Notes under the pieces: model-generated
Seen by the model: only the letters and a program-made list of their open reading frames with translations
Databases searched by the model: none
What the model was told of the DNA's origin: nothing
Part shown: piece after piece, positions 8,452 to 17,022 of the stretch
Position numbering within the stretch: position 1 is the stretch's first letter
Layout of the letters: each line of letters begins with the position of its first letter
Program-made: the position numbers and the translations under genes
Origin: a bacterium UBP4_UBA6127
GTDB lineage: Bacteria > UBP4 > UBA4092
Length of the DNA stretch: 37,616 nucleotides
Direction of reading: 5' to 3'
Assembly: GCA_002428325.1 (NCBI GenBank)
Contig: DIVR01000050.1
Location: 6,862 to 44,477, forward strand

Positions 8452-8491
8452 AAAAAAAACCTCCCTGAATGTATTGTATAATTCAGGGAGG
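8452..8491 (-). terminator. Rho-independent terminator of the isomerase gene
   Basis: CCTCCCTGAAT (8460-8470) and ATTCAGGGAGG (8481-8491) form a perfect 11-bp stem with a 10-base loop. On the minus strand the stem is followed directly by eight T (from the A-run 8452-8459). It lies 30 bases beyond the stop codon at 8521 and ends the minus-strand unit that contains the dehydrogenase and isomerase genes. Confidence 0.92.
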
Positions 8492-8520
8492 TATAAGGTT
8501 ATATCTTATTTCTTAAAGTG

Positions 8521-9285
8521 TTACTTTAAGCACTTTTTAACGAGCTTAACAGTTTTAGCCACACCTTCAAACTCATCACACTCGCCTTCGAATTCAACGG
8601 AGACAGCCCCTTGGTAGCCAGCTTTTTTGAGGATGGAAATGATAGTTTTAAAATCAATATTCTTTTCATTGCCATTTTTCTCAAAAACATAAGATTTAGC
8701 ATGAGTATGTTTAGCGAAGGGAGCTAATTTACGGGCCGCATCAATCTGGTCATCTTTTTGCCAGTTGCCAAAATCCAGACAAGACCCGAAATGATTGGGA
8801 CAATAAACCCCTTTGATAATTTTTAAAACATTATCAGGGTTTACTGAAAGGCCCCAATGATTTTCCATTGCCAGGACAACATTATTAGCCTGAGCCGTCG
8901 CCATAACTTCCTGATACCCGGCAATGACCCTTTCCAAGCCAGCATCGGTAATGCTACGAGTACCGCAAAAGACTCTCATCACCGGGGCTTCAAGGTCATT
9001 TGCCATTTTAATAAGGGTTTTGACATCACTGACCTGTTTTTTCCAATCGGCCAGATTTTCCATGGTAAAGTCATTCCCGATTGCCAGGCAATGAAGTTTA
9101 ACACCGGCTTTATTACAAGCTTTTTTAACCTTATTCATATAGGCCGGGGTCTTTTCCTCAAAATGGAAATCAAGCAGTTCCACTGCTTCAATCCCCATTT
9201 CAGCGCATTTGGCCGGGAAATCCAGAAAAGCAAGATTGCCAGGAATGTTACGGTGGAAACTCCAAGTACTGTTACAAACTAACAT
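8521..9285 (-). CDS. Sugar phosphate isomerase/epimerase-type TIM-barrel protein
   Basis: At 254 residues this is a single AP-endonuclease-2-like (xylose-isomerase-like) TIM barrel. Likely metal ligands occur in the expected order: Glu in LAMENHWG (about 138-145), Asp in SCLDFGNW (about 168-175), His in KHTHAKSY, and Glu in AVSVEFEGE near the end. Family members isomerise, epimerise or dehydrate sugars and inositols. The ribosome site AAGGAG is ideal. It follows the Gfo/Idh/MocA dehydrogenase by 24 bases; such pairs commonly interconvert oxidised and reduced sugars through a keto intermediate. There is no signal peptide. The substrate cannot be inferred, and no transporter is linked. Confidence 0.85.
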   Translation of the reverse strand: MLVCNSTWSFHRNIPGNLAFLDFPAKCAEMGIEAVELLDFHFEEKTPAYMNKVKKACNKAGVKLHCLAIGNDFTMENLADWKKQVSDVKTLIKMANDLEAPVMRVFCGTRSITDAGLERVIAGYQEVMATAQANNVVLAMENHWGLSVNPDNVLKIIKGVYCPNHFGSCLDFGNWQKDDQIDAARKLAPFAKHTHAKSYVFEKNGNEKNIDFKTIISILKKAGYQGAVSVEFEGECDEFEGVAKTVKLVKKCLK

Positions 9286-9309
9286 TTTTTTTCTCCTTAA
9301 TGAGATTAT

Positions 9310-10311
9310 TTATATTTCTACAGTAATACCTTTTTCCATGGATTCATAAAGCCCCAGAATAACTTTCAGGGCTTTCATTCCCTCTGTTCCATTTGTCATC
9401 GGAGATTGGCCTGATTCGATGCAATGGATAAAATGCTGATAGCGTGTTCCTGACTCCGGCATGGCCGGCAATTCAGGTAAAAGGGTGGAAGGTGGGTCCA
9501 CCAGTTCGACTACCAGGGGTTTGTCATACCGTGGATTCCTTCCAAAATAGAGAGTCCCTTTTTCGCAGAAGAAGGTAATATACATTCCACCCGGTTTATA
9601 GGTCCAGCTGGAGAAGAGGGTTCCCAAGGTTCCATTTTTGAAGAGTAAGGAACAGACCCCTGAATCATCCACATCCGCTTTTTTTTCATGGGTAGCTGTG
9701 AAACCACAGACTTTTGAGACATCACTTCCGACTAAATATCTGACAACATCAATCAGGTGAATTCCCAAATCGGCCATAGCGCCTCCCATGGCTAATTTCT
9801 TATTGAAAAACCATTGGCCTTCCGGAGACCAGAATTCAGGGCCGGGACTTCCAAAAACAGCTACGACAGAATTGATTTTCCCCAGCATCCCACTGTCAAA
9901 TATCTTCTTGGCAGCCTGGGCCTGGGCGGTATAGCGATAAGCCATACAGATTTCCAGTATGACTTTATTTCTTTGGGCCGCATCAATCATCAATTGAGCT
10001 TCTTCCAGAGTTGTTGCCATGGGTTTTTCACAGAGGACATGTTTCCCTGCATTGCAGGCGGCAATGGTCATCTCCGCATGGAGAAAATTTGGCACGGCAA
10101 CAGAAATCGCGTCAATTTCCTTCATAGCCAGCATTTCTTTATAATCGGTGAAATAATGGGGGACCTGATATTTTTCAGCCATGGCCTTGGCAGCTTTCTC
10201 GTTGATATCCGATACCGCCACTACTTGCGTGTTTGGGCAATCTTTATAACCGGTTAAATGCCCCACATCACCAATTTTTCCACAACCAATAACCCCAACT
10301 TTGATTGTCAT
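9310..10311 (-). CDS. Gfo/Idh/MocA family NAD(P)-dependent oxidoreductase
   Basis: This 333-residue protein has an N-terminal Rossmann fold, VGVIGCGKIGDVGH (about 5-18), followed by the family motif CEKPMATT (about 93-100), whose Lys is the usual catalytic residue. The C-terminal alpha/beta domain contains the MGGAMADLGIHLIDVVRYLVG segment (His as the second catalytic residue). Relatives oxidise or reduce sugars, inositols and nucleotide sugars. It is followed 24 bases later by a TIM-barrel isomerase, suggesting a two-step sugar conversion. An AAAGGA ribosome site precedes the ATG. Only about 30 bases separate the start from the hairpin after leuS, leaving little room for a separate promoter. 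Confidence 0.9.
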   Translation of the reverse strand: MTIKVGVIGCGKIGDVGHLTGYKDCPNTQVVAVSDINEKAAKAMAEKYQVPHYFTDYKEMLAMKEIDAISVAVPNFLHAEMTIAACNAGKHVLCEKPMATTLEEAQLMIDAAQRNKVILEICMAYRYTAQAQAAKKIFDSGMLGKINSVVAVFGSPGPEFWSPEGQWFFNKKLAMGGAMADLGIHLIDVVRYLVGSDVSKVCGFTATHEKKADVDDSGVCSLLFKNGTLGTLFSSWTYKPGGMYITFFCEKGTLYFGRNPRYDKPLVVELVDPPSTLLPELPAMPESGTRYQHFIHCIESGQSPMTNGTEGMKALKVILGLYESMEKGITVEI

Positions 10312-10341
10312 AATTATTTAAATCCTTTCGAATGAAATTTC

Positions 10342-10384
10342 AAAAAAAGAAGCAGGCCGAGAAGAATATCTTCCAAACCTGCTT
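10342..10384 (-). terminator. Rho-independent terminator (or attenuator) after leuS
   Basis: AAGCAGG (10350-10356) pairs with CCTGCTT (10378-10384), and a smaller inner hairpin (GAAGA/TCTTC) lies in the loop. On the minus strand the stem is followed by C and then seven T. It lies 17 bases past the leuS stop and ends 31 bases before the dehydrogenase ATG, so it could terminate leuS or control read-through into the next two genes. Confidence 0.8.
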
Positions 10385-10400
10385 TCTTAAATTCTATTAT

Positions 10401-12908
10401 TTAAATAACGATATTGACGAGTTTTTTAGGTACCACCACAACTTTTTTAGGTTCTTTCCCTGCCAGGATATCTTTAACTTTGGGATCTTCCATAATCAAA
10501 GATTTGATTTCATCCTGGGAAGCATTGGATGGAACAGGAGTTCTATATCTTACTTTTCCATTCAACTGAACTACAATTTCAACACTCTCTTCCAACATTA
10601 CTGACAAATCAAAAAGTGGCCATGATTGGAGGAAAATGCTTTCCTGATGTCCCATTCGATGCCAGAGTTCTTCGGCCATATGCGGGGCCAGCGGACTGAT
10701 CAAAATCAGAAGATTATGGAGAGCCTCGGCCATCACTTTAATCTTTTCATCAAGGGACACATCAGAAGTATCAAATTTATAGATATCATTTACTAATTCC
10801 ATCATGGAAGCTATAGCCGTATTAAAATGGAATCGGTCTTCAATATCGGAAGTTACCTTTTTAATAGTTTTATGGACATTTCTTCGTAACGACAGTGATT
10901 TATCCGAAAGCTGAGCTCCGGTGAAATCCGGAGTTGGATATCCCGAAAGAACCTCGGTATATTGATTGGCGATTCTCCAGATACGGTTTAAGAAACGATG
11001 GGACCCTTCGACCCCTTCATCAGACCAGGCAATATCGGGTTCCGGGGGAGCCGCAAACATCATAAATACCCGGGCTGTATCCGCTCCATATTCTGCCAGC
11101 ATCTTATTGGGGTCCACTACATTGCCTCGGGATTTTGACATTTTCAGCCCGTCAGTTCCCAACAGCCAACCCTGATTTACCAGGTTCGTAAAAGGTTCAT
11201 CAATGGACAGCAACCCTAAATCTCTTAAGAATTTCACAAAAAAACGGGCATAAATCAAATGCTTGGTGGCATGGTCAATCCCGCCAATATAGAGGTCTGC
11301 AGCCATCCAGTATTTAGTCTCTTCAATATCAAAAGCCACATGGGAACGTTTGTCCGGGTCAGTGCAATATCTTAAGAAATACCAGGATGAATCGATAAAC
11401 CCATCCATGGTGTCCGTCTCACGCCGGGCCTCAGCACCGCATTGGGGACATTTCACATTCACAAATTCCGGGATTTTTTTGAGAGGAGACCCGCTGTAAT
11501 CAGAGAAATCTACATCTTCAGGCAAAAGGACCGGCAGGTTGTCTTCAGGAACCGGCACCGTTCCACACTTTTCACAGTAAATCATGGGAATGGGCGTTCC
11601 CCAATACCGTTGCCGTGATATGCCCCAATCACGAATTCGATAGTTGACAGTTCGCTTGGAGTACCCCTCTGCCACCATCTTGTCAGCAATCTTCTCCCAG
11701 GCTTCCTCACTGTCCAACCCATTAAACTCCATTGAATTTACCATTATGCCAGCCTCTTCATAAGCACAGGTCATGGTATCGGCATTCAGGGGTTCACCTG
11801 GTTTATCAATCACAACTTTAATTTTCAAATCATATTTTTTAGCAAATTCAAAATCCCGCTGGTCATGGGAGGGAACTGCCATAATAGCACCGGTTCCATA
11901 TCCCATAAGGACATAATTGGCCAGGAAAATGGAAATCTGTTCGCCATTTACTGGATTAATAGCCTTAATTCCAGTATCAATGCCTTCTTTGGGCAATTCC
12001 AGTAATGTCTCTACCGTCCGGTCTTGATTTTTAACTCGGTCAACAAAAGCAATGATATCAGCCGCTTGGGGATTGTTACTGATTATTTTGGACACTAAAG
12101 GGTGCTCAGGGGATAAAACACAATAAGTGCATCCATAGATAGTATCCGGTCGGGTCGTAAACACAGTGAAAGATTTTTCGTCTATCCCCTGCCCTTCAAC
12201 AATGGGAAAATTAATTTCCACCCCCATAGATTTACCAATCCAGTTACGTTGAAGTGATTTGGCCCTTTCAGACCATCCCTTCAATTTATCCAGATCATCC
12301 ACTAATTGGCTGGCATAATCAGTAATTTTCAGAAACCATTGTTCCAGTTCCTTTTGGATGACTGTTTCTCCACAACGCCAGCATCCGCCATCTTCCACTT
12401 GTTCATTAGCCAGGACTGTCTGGCATTTGGGACACCAGTTCACCGCTGAATATTTTCGGTAAGCCAATCCCTTTTCGTACATTTTCAGGAAAAGCCATTG
12501 ATTCCAACGATAATAATCAGGATCGCAAGTAGCCAGCTGCCGAGACCAATCATAAGAAATACCCAGATGGTTTAATTCATTTCGCATCTTATCAATACAT
12601 TGATAAGTCCAAGTTCTGGGATGGAGTTTATGTTTAATGGCAGCAGCTTCCGAAGGCATTCCAAACGAATCGAATCCCATGGTATAAAGGACACTATAAC
12701 CCTTCATCCGCTTATATCGGGCGGTTGCTTCTCCAATAATATAATTCCGGACATGCCCCATGTGGAGATCTCCGGAAGGATAGGGATACATTTCCAAAAG
12801 GTAGAATTTAGGTTTGGATTTATCGATTTTAACCTTAAATAATTCTTTATCAGACCAGTATTTTTGCCATTTTGGTTCAATTTCACTAAAAGGGAGTCTA
12901 TCTTCCAT
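10401..12908 (-). CDS. leuS: Leucyl-tRNA synthetase
   Basis: This class Ia synthetase of 835 residues has normal bacterial length. The HIGH motif is HMGH (49-52) in PYPSGDLHMGHVRNY, and the signature loop is KMSKSRGN (about 590-597). A zinc-ribbon CPKC...CWRC lies near 160-178, and the CP1 editing domain near 220-420 includes the TTRPDTIYG motif. A second Cys cluster, YCEKC and KCPQC, falls near 445-495. The C-terminal domain ends in KVVVVPKKLVNIVI, typical of bacterial LeuRS. An AAGGAA ribosome site precedes the ATG. A TTGATT (12944-12949) and TATATA (12921-12926) pair on the minus strand with 17-base spacing is a possible promoter, though very close to the start. No T-box element is apparent. 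Confidence 0.97.
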   Translation of the reverse strand: MEDRLPFSEIEPKWQKYWSDKELFKVKIDKSKPKFYLLEMYPYPSGDLHMGHVRNYIIGEATARYKRMKGYSVLYTMGFDSFGMPSEAAAIKHKLHPRTWTYQCIDKMRNELNHLGISYDWSRQLATCDPDYYRWNQWLFLKMYEKGLAYRKYSAVNWCPKCQTVLANEQVEDGGCWRCGETVIQKELEQWFLKITDYASQLVDDLDKLKGWSERAKSLQRNWIGKSMGVEINFPIVEGQGIDEKSFTVFTTRPDTIYGCTYCVLSPEHPLVSKIISNNPQAADIIAFVDRVKNQDRTVETLLELPKEGIDTGIKAINPVNGEQISIFLANYVLMGYGTGAIMAVPSHDQRDFEFAKKYDLKIKVVIDKPGEPLNADTMTCAYEEAGIMVNSMEFNGLDSEEAWEKIADKMVAEGYSKRTVNYRIRDWGISRQRYWGTPIPMIYCEKCGTVPVPEDNLPVLLPEDVDFSDYSGSPLKKIPEFVNVKCPQCGAEARRETDTMDGFIDSSWYFLRYCTDPDKRSHVAFDIEETKYWMAADLYIGGIDHATKHLIYARFFVKFLRDLGLLSIDEPFTNLVNQGWLLGTDGLKMSKSRGNVVDPNKMLAEYGADTARVFMMFAAPPEPDIAWSDEGVEGSHRFLNRIWRIANQYTEVLSGYPTPDFTGAQLSDKSLSLRRNVHKTIKKVTSDIEDRFHFNTAIASMMELVNDIYKFDTSDVSLDEKIKVMAEALHNLLILISPLAPHMAEELWHRMGHQESIFLQSWPLFDLSVMLEESVEIVVQLNGKVRYRTPVPSNASQDEIKSLIMEDPKVKDILAGKEPKKVVVVPKKLVNIVI

Positions 12909-12984
12909 GATAATTCCTTATATATAAAGATGATTTAATACAAAATCAAAGAGGATTCATTTAAAAAATATATCTTACTCTTTT

Positions 12985-13030
12985 AATAAAAGGCAAGAAA
13001 CGGAAGCTCTTTCACTTCCATTTCCTGCCT
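12985..13030 (-). terminator. Rho-independent terminator of the GHL10 gene
   Basis: Arms 12991-13006 and 13015-13030 pair over 16 positions. In the minus-strand RNA the two non-Watson-Crick positions become G-U wobbles, whereas on the plus strand they would be A-C mismatches, which supports minus-strand function. TTTTATT follows on the minus strand. It lies about 30 bases beyond the GHL10 stop codon and upstream of leuS. Confidence 0.8.
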
Positions 13031-13035
13031 GAATA

Positions 13036-13057
13036 CTTTTTGACAGCTGTCAAAAAG
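13036..13057. repeat. 22-bp perfect palindrome just after the GHL10 stop codon
   Basis: The half-site CTTTTTGACAG is followed immediately by its exact reverse complement, with no loop. It begins one base after the stop codon of the minus-strand gene. It could be a second, loopless terminator-like stem or an operator-like site; it does not fit a standard terminator because no loop is present. Confidence 0.7.
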
Positions 13058-13058
13058 G

Positions 13059-15461
13059 TTATTTTCGAGTCCAGTGAATCATTTGCCCAGGCCCCATTTC
13101 CATGATGTAGATATCTTTCCCATCTGGAGTTACAGCCACACCCCGGGGTTTGGATACAGGTGGCTTCCCTCCAACCAAATCAGCCAATCGTTTCCCATCT
13201 GCGGAAAAGACCTTGATACATTCATTCCCTAAATCAGATATATATATCAGACCCTGGGCATCCACATCAACAGCGCCAGCCGCACCGGAAACAGAGGTCA
13301 ATATGTTATCAAATCGGTAATGAATGCTTTCATTAATTACATTACCAGTATACACCTGAACATTCTCCTGGGATTCTGATATGACATAAACATTTTTACT
13401 ATCCGGAGAAACGGCAATCCCTCGATTGATTTGGGTGCTTTCGGCAGTATTCATCACATAGGGAGATCCTGTCATTTCCATCCCCTCCTGGGAATAGACA
13501 TGCCATCGAGGATGGATCCTTTCAATTACAAAAATATGGCCGTTTTTATCAATATCTAAATCTCCTGGAAGGTATTTTACAGGCCATGCTTTGATTGATT
13601 TCCCAGTCAAGGGATCCAGTTGGGCAAAGTAACCATCAGACCCAGTCCCCCATGACACATAAATATTTCCTTGGGAATCAGATGCCATTCCGGAAGGTGC
13701 TTTTATGGGAATCACTTTATTTGTGGAATCCAAAATAGAAGTAATCCCTGAATAAGGGGTGTCATTCCCTTCTGGGTCGATAACTCTTATAGCATTAGTT
13801 TTGTAATCACAGAACCATAACTGACCCTTTTTATCCATGGTGACAAATTGAGCCACCTGATAGGAGGGACCAAAAGCCCCTTTGCTTACATAGGGTTTAC
13901 CAGGGTAATAAAATTGAACTTTATACAGTTCACTGTCATAGATGTTTCCTCTTGAATCGACAGCTACTACTTTGAAATAATAAGGAACTCCAGGTTTTTC
14001 ACCTTTCAAAGAATCCAGAGTGGACCACATGGAGGAATCTGGAATACTCCTCATGGACAGCATCCCTTTAATCTTTGATTTCGAATGTATCTTTAATCCT
14101 TTTCTATCATTCCATTGATAGGAGGGGACAAAAATATCCTCTGCATAAACTAAAAAGACAGCTGGCTGTTTTTGCCACTGAGCTAATTTATTTGAATTCA
14201 GTTGAATATCGGCATAAATATGAAAATTATCGTTTGGCTGCAATATTCTAGGAACGTTTTTTAAGCCTTTAATAAGGATAGGCTTGATATCTTCTTTAGA
14301 ATATTTCCATGGAAATATTGGGAAAATGGCTGATTTTTTAAAAGATTTCAAGGAAAGTTCTTTTTGCATATCCGTCGGAACAGGTTTTCCTTCTTTATTA
14401 TTTTTATAGAGTCCTGTCCAATCAAAGAAAGCATAACCCTGTAATCCATCTGGATTAGGGTATTCTCCACTGATCGACATGATGCCTTTCATTGTCTCAA
14501 CATTTTTCATGGTAAATATGCCTACACCCGGAAAAATATATCTTCCATGGGCATTAGGCATATGGGATTGCATATTTTTCTCATAGATAGAAGGATCATG
14601 GGTATAAGTCATTGGACAAATAAAATCGACAATTCCCTGGGCAAGCCAATTGTGAGCATCCTGAAGGTAAAAATTATACCCTTCATCCCAGTCACCCCAA
14701 GTAGCCGCTGAAAGGGCAACTGCGGGTTTCTTAGATTTAATGCCTTTATAAACTCTTTCAACTAAATCAGTTACTTGTTGCCGTCGAAAATTATCCCATT
14801 GGGCTGGAGACTGTTCAGGGGGCATTCCGTATTGTGATTTAAACCGGGAGAGACTAACGGAATCATAGGAAAATTGTGGTCCAAAGTAACGTACATAATC
14901 CAGATGTAATCCATCCACATCATATTTTTCAACAATTTCCATTAAAACATTATATAAATGGTCTTTAACCTCAGGGTTTCCAGGATTTAATACCACATAA
15001 TCTCCCTTTAATTCCATGGGTTTTCCATCTTTATCAACACAAAACCAGTCTCGATGAGCATTCCACAACTGATGGGGAGATTTAGGAGGAGTCTTGCCTG
15101 TCCACCCAGGATAGGTATTTACCCAGGCATGCAACTGAACTCCCTGTTTGTGAGCTTCATCAATTGCTACAGCCAAGGGATCCCAAGATGCAGTATCCCC
15201 GCCGATCCTTTCCTCAACCGGCTCAAAACTGGATTTATAATAAGCCGTACCATTCCCTCTTACTTGAAATAGAACGCCATTAAATCCTGTCTGAGTGGCT
15301 TTTTGGATGATGTTTCTGACATCATTCTCAGTAGAATACATCCATCTAGATACCCATAACAGACGAGCCTCGGTTGGAAACTCTGCTGCAGAGAGAAAAC
15401 CACTTAAAAATTGAAGTGAAATGAGAAAAAACAAGAGATAATACATATATTTCTTGATCAT
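13059..15461 (-). CDS. Secreted GHL10-family glycoside hydrolase-like protein with C-terminal NHL/beta-propeller
   Basis: This 800-residue protein has an N-terminal signal peptide (hydrophobic 5-24, Ala-Ala near 25-26). Residues about 30-370 form a GHL10 (DUF187-like) TIM barrel: RLLWVSRWMYST, HAWVNTYPGW (111-120), DGLHLDYVRY (183-192, with the likely catalytic acidic residues) and ICPMTYTHDP (281-290). The middle (about 395-525) looks like a fibronectin-III/Ig-like domain. The C-terminus (about 530-800) holds repeated NHL-type blades such as GIAVSPDSKNVYVISE and GVAVTPDGKDIYIME. Known GHL10 members include E. coli DigH (YddW), which cuts denuded peptidoglycan glycans. A wall-glycan role fits the neighbouring rodA but is an inference. 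It follows a small two-helix membrane protein by 24 bases. Confidence 0.85.
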   Translation of the reverse strand: MIKKYMYYLLFFLISLQFLSGFLSAAEFPTEARLLWVSRWMYSTENDVRNIIQKATQTGFNGVLFQVRGNGTAYYKSSFEPVEERIGGDTASWDPLAVAIDEAHKQGVQLHAWVNTYPGWTGKTPPKSPHQLWNAHRDWFCVDKDGKPMELKGDYVVLNPGNPEVKDHLYNVLMEIVEKYDVDGLHLDYVRYFGPQFSYDSVSLSRFKSQYGMPPEQSPAQWDNFRRQQVTDLVERVYKGIKSKKPAVALSAATWGDWDEGYNFYLQDAHNWLAQGIVDFICPMTYTHDPSIYEKNMQSHMPNAHGRYIFPGVGIFTMKNVETMKGIMSISGEYPNPDGLQGYAFFDWTGLYKNNKEGKPVPTDMQKELSLKSFKKSAIFPIFPWKYSKEDIKPILIKGLKNVPRILQPNDNFHIYADIQLNSNKLAQWQKQPAVFLVYAEDIFVPSYQWNDRKGLKIHSKSKIKGMLSMRSIPDSSMWSTLDSLKGEKPGVPYYFKVVAVDSRGNIYDSELYKVQFYYPGKPYVSKGAFGPSYQVAQFVTMDKKGQLWFCDYKTNAIRVIDPEGNDTPYSGITSILDSTNKVIPIKAPSGMASDSQGNIYVSWGTGSDGYFAQLDPLTGKSIKAWPVKYLPGDLDIDKNGHIFVIERIHPRWHVYSQEGMEMTGSPYVMNTAESTQINRGIAVSPDSKNVYVISESQENVQVYTGNVINESIHYRFDNILTSVSGAAGAVDVDAQGLIYISDLGNECIKVFSADGKRLADLVGGKPPVSKPRGVAVTPDGKDIYIMEMGPGQMIHWTRK

Positions 15462-15485
15462 TACCGACCCCTTTCAATGATTATT

Positions 15486-15740
15486 TCATGGTAACCAGGA
15501 AATGACTTTCTCCAAAATTCCTGTTTGATTGGCATAATAGACACCAACTAATACAATGCATAATAAAATCGCAATTTGTAACAAACTTAATAGGAAACCC
15601 ATTATTCCACGACTTCGTAGATTATTATTCAGCGTTTTTAGGGTTACCCAAATAATACCTATCCCTATACTTCCCAATATTCCATAAACAACAATCCTAA
15701 CAATCCATATTCCAATATTTTCAAATTCCAAGGTTGTCAT
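15486..15740 (-). CDS. Small two-helix membrane protein
   Basis: The frame is open to 15869, but the ATG at 15740 has AGGAGG ten bases upstream and gives a clean 84-residue protein; I choose that start. It contains two hydrophobic helices (about 12-34 and 48-68) separated by a short basic stretch (KTLNNNLRSRG) and ends ILEKVISWLP. I do not recognise the family. It is upstream of the GHL10 gene, 24 bases apart, and is probably co-transcribed, so it may anchor or assist that secreted enzyme. It is divergent from rodA across a roughly 180-base promoter region. Confidence 0.6.
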   Translation of the reverse strand: MTTLEFENIGIWIVRIVVYGILGSIGIGIIWVTLKTLNNNLRSRGIMGFLLSLLQIAILLCIVLVGVYYANQTGILEKVISWLP

Positions 15741-15860
15741 GGTCCAAATTCCTCCTGCCTTATTATACATAAGTGTTTTTCTGGAAACAAAAGATTTACC
15801 GTAATTTGTTGGTTCTTTGAAACTATGGGAAAATATATAAAATAGACTAATAATTATGCT

Positions 15861-15890
15861 TTGGAACATTTTATTGAATATTTTTATAAT
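15861..15890 (+). promoter_or_regulatory. Candidate promoter for the rodA operon
   Basis: A perfect TATAAT (15885-15890) lies 18 bases after TTGGAA (15861-15866), which matches four of six -35 positions. Transcription would start near 15897, leaving a leader of about 23 bases with AGGA at 15906-15909 before the TTG start codon. Confidence 0.5.
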
Positions 15891-15919
15891 TTTTTCTTCA
15901 TAATGAGGACCCTATCACC

Positions 15920-17011
15920 TTGAAATGGCATGGTTACCTTGATCAAACCGATTACTGGGTCATTTTATCCATTGTATTCATCAGTCTGATTGGTATCATT
16001 ATGGTTCATAGTGCAACCTATAGTGATCCCAACACCTCAGCTTACATCTGGAAACAAATATTATGGGTCTTGCTGGGACTTTCCTGGATGCTGTTAGTGA
16101 CTGGATATGATTATCATGACTGGCTTAATTATGCCTGGTGGCTTTACGGGTTTAATTTTGTCCTATTATTGATAGTATTGATTGTTGGGAAAAGCGCTGG
16201 GGGAGCCGCTAGATGGATTGGCGTCGGTCCCTTTCAATTCCAGCCGTCGGAATTATCTAAAATCATATTAATATTGTCTTTAAGCCGATATCTTCATGAT
16301 TTTGGTGACCAGATGGATGATTGGAAAAGAGTCCTGGGAGCTTATCTATTGATAGGAATCCCGATGTTGATGATTATGAAGCAACCTGATTTAGGTACCT
16401 CTTTGACTCTTGTTCCGGTTCTTTTTGCCGTACTATATGTTGCCGGAGCTCCGATTAGGTTTTTAACCTATCCGGTCGTAGCAGGTATTTTGTTTTCACC
16501 CATTGCTTTTTCATTTCTGAAAACATACCAGAAAAACCGGTTATTGATTTTCATCAATCCCCAGATAGACCCTCTTGGAGCCGGGTATAATGTTATACAG
16601 TCAGTTATTGCCGTTGGTTCCGGCGGTATCTTAGGGAAAGGCTGGTTAAAAGGAACACAGACCCAGTTGGATTTCCTCCCTGCCAACCATACCGATTTCG
16701 CTTTTTCGACTTTTGCAGAACAGTTTGGATTTATAGGCTCATGCCTGGTCCTGTTAGCTTTCGGATTCATGTTGATCAGAATGCTGGGATGGACTCGCTA
16801 TGCCAAAGATAACCAGGGGATATTCATTATCGTTGGCGTGGTGACTTTGATTCTGGCGCATATCCTAATCAATATTGGCATGACCATTGGAATCATGCCG
16901 GTTACAGGGTTACCTTTACCCATGATCAGTTATGGTGGCTCCTCCTATATGACTTTCATGACAGCCCTTGGTTTAGCTATCAACGTCCACCAAAGAAGAT
17001 ATACTTATTAA
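15920..17011 (+). CDS. rodA: RodA, SEDS peptidoglycan glycosyltransferase (elongation)
   Basis: This 363-residue SEDS-family membrane protein polymerises peptidoglycan glycan strands during cell elongation, normally together with a class B PBP. Diagnostic segments are GAARWIGVGPFQFQPSELSK (about 92-111), KQPDLGTSLTLVP (near 155), QTQLDFLPANHTDFAFSTFAEQFG (about 245-268, with the HTDF Asp essential in E. coli RodA), and GLPLPMISYGGSSY (near 338-351). About ten helices are present. The start is TTG at 15920 with AGGA ten bases upstream; the next in-frame Met is at residue 28 and would cut into the first helix. It is the first gene of the operon leading to the radical-SAM fusion and rng. No mreB, mreC or PBP2 gene is in the window. 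Confidence 0.95.
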   Translation: MKWHGYLDQTDYWVILSIVFISLIGIIMVHSATYSDPNTSAYIWKQILWVLLGLSWMLLVTGYDYHDWLNYAWWLYGFNFVLLLIVLIVGKSAGGAARWIGVGPFQFQPSELSKIILILSLSRYLHDFGDQMDDWKRVLGAYLLIGIPMLMIMKQPDLGTSLTLVPVLFAVLYVAGAPIRFLTYPVVAGILFSPIAFSFLKTYQKNRLLIFINPQIDPLGAGYNVIQSVIAVGSGGILGKGWLKGTQTQLDFLPANHTDFAFSTFAEQFGFIGSCLVLLAFGFMLIRMLGWTRYAKDNQGIFIIVGVVTLILAHILINIGMTIGIMPVTGLPLPMISYGGSSYMTFMTALGLAINVHQRRYTY

Positions 17012-17022
17012 GGAGTTTGCTG

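Noticed and set aside
8857..9282. 141-codon plus-strand frame
   Set aside because: It is antisense to the TIM-barrel isomerase, which has its metal ligands and a strong ribosome site.
9814..10257. 147-codon plus-strand frame
   Set aside because: It is antisense to the Gfo/Idh/MocA gene, whose Rossmann and EKP motifs are intact.
12909..12990. Possible T-box leader upstream of leuS
   Set aside because: The region is only about 80 bases after the previous terminator, and I find no T-box core or specifier hairpin.
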